Positions 61,043-64,000 of a stretch of DNA of 64,000 bases are shown piece by piece. The number at the start of each line of letters is the position of its first letter. Position 1 is the stretch's first letter. The stretch spans positions 124,001 through 188,000 of the forward strand of contig JBBAOE010000002.1 of the NCBI GenBank assembly GCA_040401595.1, written 5' to 3'. The DNA comes from RFPW01 sp040401595 (GTDB lineage: Bacteria > Pseudomonadota > Gammaproteobacteria > Burkholderiales > Burkholderiaceae_E). The notes under the pieces are model-generated. The model saw only the letters and a program-made list of their open reading frames with translations. It was not told the DNA's origin and made no database searches. A program made the position numbers and the translations under genes.

Positions 61043-61776
61043 CAGAGCGTCCGCTCAGCTCCAGTTGTGGGCAGGGTGCCCGAACGCACTCCAGGCACCC
61101 CGAGCACATAGTCGGCCATTTCCTGCAGCGAATGAAACAGCTGGTCGGGATTGGCCGCTGTGATCGGTATGCCGCCGTTATAGCCGTAGGGCACGGCCCA
61201 GGCGGCCACACCCGCATTGGTGGCTGCCTGTACATCCGTCACTGAATCGCCGATGTGTGCAAGACGCTCGGGCGCGATCCCGAGCGTTCTGGCGACATGC
61301 AACAGGACGCTTGGATGCGGTTTTTTCTGCGCCAGGGTATCGCCGCCGATGACCAGTTCAAAGTGGGTTGCGAGCTGGTGAACTTCGAGCGCCTGAACCG
61401 CATGCCGATAATCTTTATTGGTCACACAGACCAGCCGCACGCCTGCGTTGAGCAGTCGTTCGAGTGCCTGATGCGTTCCCGGATAAGGACTCGAGCTGGT
61501 ACCGGTTGTGTCACCGTAGTGCGCATCGAAACTGGCAAATAACTGCTCGGCAGTCAGCCGCTGTCCGACTGCCGGGTCTTGGGTGACGGCTTCAGTGTGC
61601 AGCGATTGGATGAGTGAGCGTCCCCCATGACCGATCAGGCTGGTGATCTGGGCTTCGGGGCGACGCTCGAGACCATGGGTCTCTAGGGCTCGATTGGCCG
61701 CCTCGGCGATTTCCGAGGCGGTATCGATCAGCGTCCCGTCGAGATCGAAACTGATCAGGTCATAGGCCATGGACAT
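61042..61776 (-). CDS. cbbZ: Phosphoglycolate phosphatase (Gph/CbbZ)
   Basis: A 244-residue HAD phosphatase with motif I ISFDLDGTLIDTASEIAEAA, motif II LVCVTNKDYRHAVQ and motifs III/IV KKPHPSVLLHVARTLG and AHIGDSVTDVQAATNAGV. It hydrolyses 2-phosphoglycolate, a RuBisCO by-product. ATG at 61776 is chosen over TTG at 61785; ATG at 61770 is possible. It lies between cbbT and cbbY, matching cbb operons. Its last base overlaps the cbbY ATG. Confidence 0.92.
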   Translation of the reverse strand: MSMAYDLISFDLDGTLIDTASEIAEAANRALETHGLERRPEAQITSLIGHGGRSLIQSLHTEAVTQDPAVGQRLTAEQLFASFDAHYGDTTGTSSSPYPGTHQALERLLNAGVRLVCVTNKDYRHAVQALEVHQLATHFELVIGGDTLAQKKPHPSVLLHVARTLGIAPERLAHIGDSVTDVQAATNAGVAAWAVPYGYNGGIPITAANPDQLFHSLQEMADYVLGVPGVRSGTLPTTGAERTL

Positions 61777-61817
61777 TGACTGCAAACTCTTGGTGGTACC
61801 CGAGGGATCTGGGCAAT

Positions 61818-63851
61818 TCAGGACGCCAGCTGCGCTGCAGCGAGGACTCGGGCGGCAAGATTTTCTGGGGTCAGGCCGAAATGCTTGAAGACCTCGGGTG
61901 CAGGGGCGGATTCACCAAACGTATCGATTCCGAGTGCATCGACACAACCATACTGGCCCCACCAACGGGTCACACCCGCTTCGATGCCGATCCGGGGCAG
62001 ACCGTGCCCCAGGACTTCTTCGCGATAGGCGCGTTCTTGCCGGTCAAAGATCGAACTCGATGGGATTGAGACCACTCGTACCGGGCAGCCTTGGGCTTCC
62101 AGCAGCGCGGCTGCCTGCGTGGCAAGACCAACCTCAGAACCAGTCGCCAGAATCACTGCGCGAGCGCCGGTGCGATCCTGCAGCACATAGCCCCCCCGTT
62201 GAATGGCCGCGATCTGTGCCGCTGTGCGCGGCTGAGGGATGAGATTTTGACGTGTCAGCAGCAGGGCGCTTGGATGATGGCGCTCAGAGACTGCGTGGGC
62301 CCAGGCGCTCGCGGTCTCGGTGCCATCGCACGGGCGCCACACATCCAGACCCGGGATCAGGCGCAGACTCGCCGCATGTTCGACCGGTTGGTGGGTGGGG
62401 CCATCCTCGCCAACCCCAATGGAATCATGGGTGAACACGTGGATCACCCGGATTTTCATCAACGCGGCCATCCGGATCGCATTGCGACTGTAGTCGCTAA
62501 AGGTCAGGAAGGTGCCGCCGTATGGAATGAAACCGCCGTGCAGCGCGATCCCGTTGAGGGCTGCGGCCATGCCGAATTCGCGCACGCCGTAGTTAATGTA
62601 GCGGCCCCCAGGTTGACCGCCGCGCACTGCACCACAGCCCGGGAAATCGGTCAGGTTCGAGCCTGTGAGATCTGCGCTGCCACCGAGCAGCTCTGGCAGT
62701 AAGGGGGCAAGTTCAGCGAGCGCCTTCTGCGAGGACTTACGACTGGCAAGCGTCTCGCCCGCGGCAGCAAATTTGTCGACGATGGCATGCAAGGCCGCAT
62801 CGGTTTCGGCGAGCGCATCACCCGCCATGCGCCGCTCGAATTCTGCAGCCAGCGCCGGATGAGCCTTGCGATAGGCGGCAAAGGCCTCGTTCCACTGCGA
62901 TTCAAAGCGTTCTCCGGATGCATGCGCATCCCAGCGAGCTGCGATATCCGCCGGAATCTCGAACGGGGGGTGATTCCATCCGATGGCTTCCCGAGCGGCC
63001 TTGATCTCATCGGCGCCCAGGGGCTCGCCATGGGCTTTGGCCGTTCCGGCCCGGCCTGGTGAGCCCGCGCCGATTGTTGTTCGGCAAAGAATGATATTTG
63101 GGCGATGTTGCTCGGTCTTGGCGAGGGCGATGGCGGCACTCACCGCCTCGATATCATGGCCATCGATCGGGCCGATCACATTCCAGCCGTAGGCGCGAAA
63201 GCGCCCGACCGTATCGTCGCCAAACCAGCCGCTGACGGGACCGTCGATGCTGATTCCATTGTCGTCATACAGTGCGACGAGTTTGTTGAGCTGGAGGACG
63301 CCTGCAAGCGAGCAGGCTTCGTGGCTGATGCCCTCCATCAGGCAACCGTCGCCGAGAAACACATAGGTGCGGTGATCCACGATGGTGTGGCCAGGCTGAT
63401 TGAACTGGTCACCGAGGAGCTTTTCGGCCAACGCCATGCCCACCGCGTTGGTGATGCCCTGTCCAAGCGGGCCAGTGGTCGTTTCAATACCAACCGTCAT
63501 GCCGACTTCGGGGTGTCCGGGGGTCTTGCTGTGCATCTGCCGAAAGCGCTTGAGTTCGCTGATGGGCAAGTCGTAGCCAGACAGGTGCAGCAGGGCGTAC
63601 AGAATCATCGAGGCATGACCGTTCGAGAGCACAAAGCGATCTCGGTCGGGCCAATGCGGGTTGGCGGGATTGTGGCGCAGATGGCGATTCCAGAGCGCAA
63701 CCGCCATTTCGGCCATCCCCATCGGGGCACCCGGATGGCCTGAGTTGGCCTGCTGGACAGCGTCCATGGCGAGTGCCCGGATGGCATTGGCCAGTGGGTC
63801 GGTGTGCATGGGACTTCCGCGCAGGACGCGCTCGGTGGAATTTGACGACAT
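61818..63851 (-). CDS. cbbT: Transketolase (CbbT)
   Basis: A 677-residue thiamine-diphosphate enzyme of the Calvin cycle and the pentose phosphate path. The ThDP-binding stretch is VFLGDGCLMEGISHEACSLA (with DDNGISIDG), catalytic histidine regions are NSGHPGAPMGMAEMAVALWN and THDSIGVGEDGPTHQPVEH, and the C-terminal domain has AVILATGSEVGLATQAAALL. Its ATG overlaps the cbbP stop (TGATG), so the two are coupled. Confidence 0.96.
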   Translation of the reverse strand: MSSNSTERVLRGSPMHTDPLANAIRALAMDAVQQANSGHPGAPMGMAEMAVALWNRHLRHNPANPHWPDRDRFVLSNGHASMILYALLHLSGYDLPISELKRFRQMHSKTPGHPEVGMTVGIETTTGPLGQGITNAVGMALAEKLLGDQFNQPGHTIVDHRTYVFLGDGCLMEGISHEACSLAGVLQLNKLVALYDDNGISIDGPVSGWFGDDTVGRFRAYGWNVIGPIDGHDIEAVSAAIALAKTEQHRPNIILCRTTIGAGSPGRAGTAKAHGEPLGADEIKAAREAIGWNHPPFEIPADIAARWDAHASGERFESQWNEAFAAYRKAHPALAAEFERRMAGDALAETDAALHAIVDKFAAAGETLASRKSSQKALAELAPLLPELLGGSADLTGSNLTDFPGCGAVRGGQPGGRYINYGVREFGMAAALNGIALHGGFIPYGGTFLTFSDYSRNAIRMAALMKIRVIHVFTHDSIGVGEDGPTHQPVEHAASLRLIPGLDVWRPCDGTETASAWAHAVSERHHPSALLLTRQNLIPQPRTAAQIAAIQRGGYVLQDRTGARAVILATGSEVGLATQAAALLEAQGCPVRVVSIPSSSIFDRQERAYREEVLGHGLPRIGIEAGVTRWWGQYGCVDALGIDTFGESAPAPEVFKHFGLTPENLAARVLAAAQLAS

Positions 63852-64000
63852 CAGTGGGCTCCAAGGGCGCGGCGACGGCGGTCCATCATCCGCCAGACGA
63901 ATGGGGTAAAAATCAATTGCATGGCAATCTCCATCTTGCCACCGGGAACAACGATCGTGTTGGCTCGCGACATCCAGGAGTCATTGATCATGTTCAGCAG
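63851..64000 (-). CDS. cbbP: Phosphoribulokinase CbbP, C-terminal end (truncated by window edge)
   Basis: The last 49 residues of a protein enter from the right edge: LLNMINDSWMSRANTIVVPG, then GKMEIAMQLIFTPFVWRMMD and a basic tail. This matches the end of proteobacterial class I phosphoribulokinase. It uses ATP to make ribulose-1,5-bisphosphate. Its presence upstream of cbbT-cbbZ-cbbY makes a Calvin-cycle operon. The full gene lies outside the window. Confidence 0.88.
   Translation of the reverse strand: MLNMINDSWMSRANTIVVPGGKMEIAMQLIFTPFVWRMMDRRRRALGAH

Overview
The window looks like a chromosomal segment of a betaproteobacterium, most likely Burkholderiales-like. Reasons are a moderately high GC content, HrcA/CIRCE-controlled groESL, a gap-pgk-pyk-fba run, maeB next to rsmE, TctDE-type two-component genes, and the paired cphA'/cphA cyanophycin synthetases described from beta-proteobacteria. 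Calvin-cycle genes (cbbP-cbbT-cbbZ-cbbY) at the right edge suggest autotrophic capacity, although RuBisCO is not inside the window. I saw no rRNA, tRNA, CRISPR array or transposase.

Layout. 1-7485 (+): the end of a branched-chain-type ABC importer (livF partial, livJ, livH, livM) running into an acyl-CoA dehydrogenase, an MDR oxidoreductase and an acyl-CoA ligase, which reads as an uptake-and-activation operon for an organic acid. 7489-8272: a decayed kelch-repeat gene and an AT-richer orphan. 8350-18865 (-): PhzF-like protein, M20 peptidase, SlyX, cyclic-nucleotide-binding protein, TPM and LemA proteins, a MacA/permease/ATPase export set, and a secreted prolyl oligopeptidase. 19138-22959 (+): a TRAP transporter dctPQM with a strong terminator between P and Q and a DctM that carries an unusual repeat-containing insert. 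22994-23680 (-): a methyltransferase.

23716-37228 is the most interesting part, a divergent cyanophycin locus. Leftward are cphA' (degenerate Mur-ligase P-loop), cphA, and two c-type cytochromes overlapping cphA and each other. Rightward are an ABC exporter-type fusion with an extra N-terminal domain, a DUF1854 protein, and three genes I could not assign: a small helical phasin-like protein, a helical protein with a Ser/Gly/Thr-rich tail, and a protein with C-terminal ankyrin repeats. The layout suggests a granule or polymer-handling system broader than the synthetases.

37246-41217 (-): pyrF, an OmpR-type regulator, a TctE-type sensor kinase and a DUF1445 protein in one run. 41579-43760 (-): groESL with a textbook sigma70 promoter, perfect CIRCE and terminator. 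44071-52495: dacB, ubiD (-), a lytic transglycosylase, an aminotransferase whose conserved N-terminus lacks a normal start codon, maeB and a barstar-like gene. 52492-59623: rsmE (-) with a ladder of overlapping mini-ORFs at its start, then gap, pgk, pyk and fba on + with one unknown gene opposite. 59627-64000 (-): a DUF3833 lipoprotein, then cbbY, gph/cbbZ, cbbT and the end of cbbP. Together the right-hand third encodes the triose-phosphate and pentose-phosphate reactions shared by glycolysis and the Calvin cycle.
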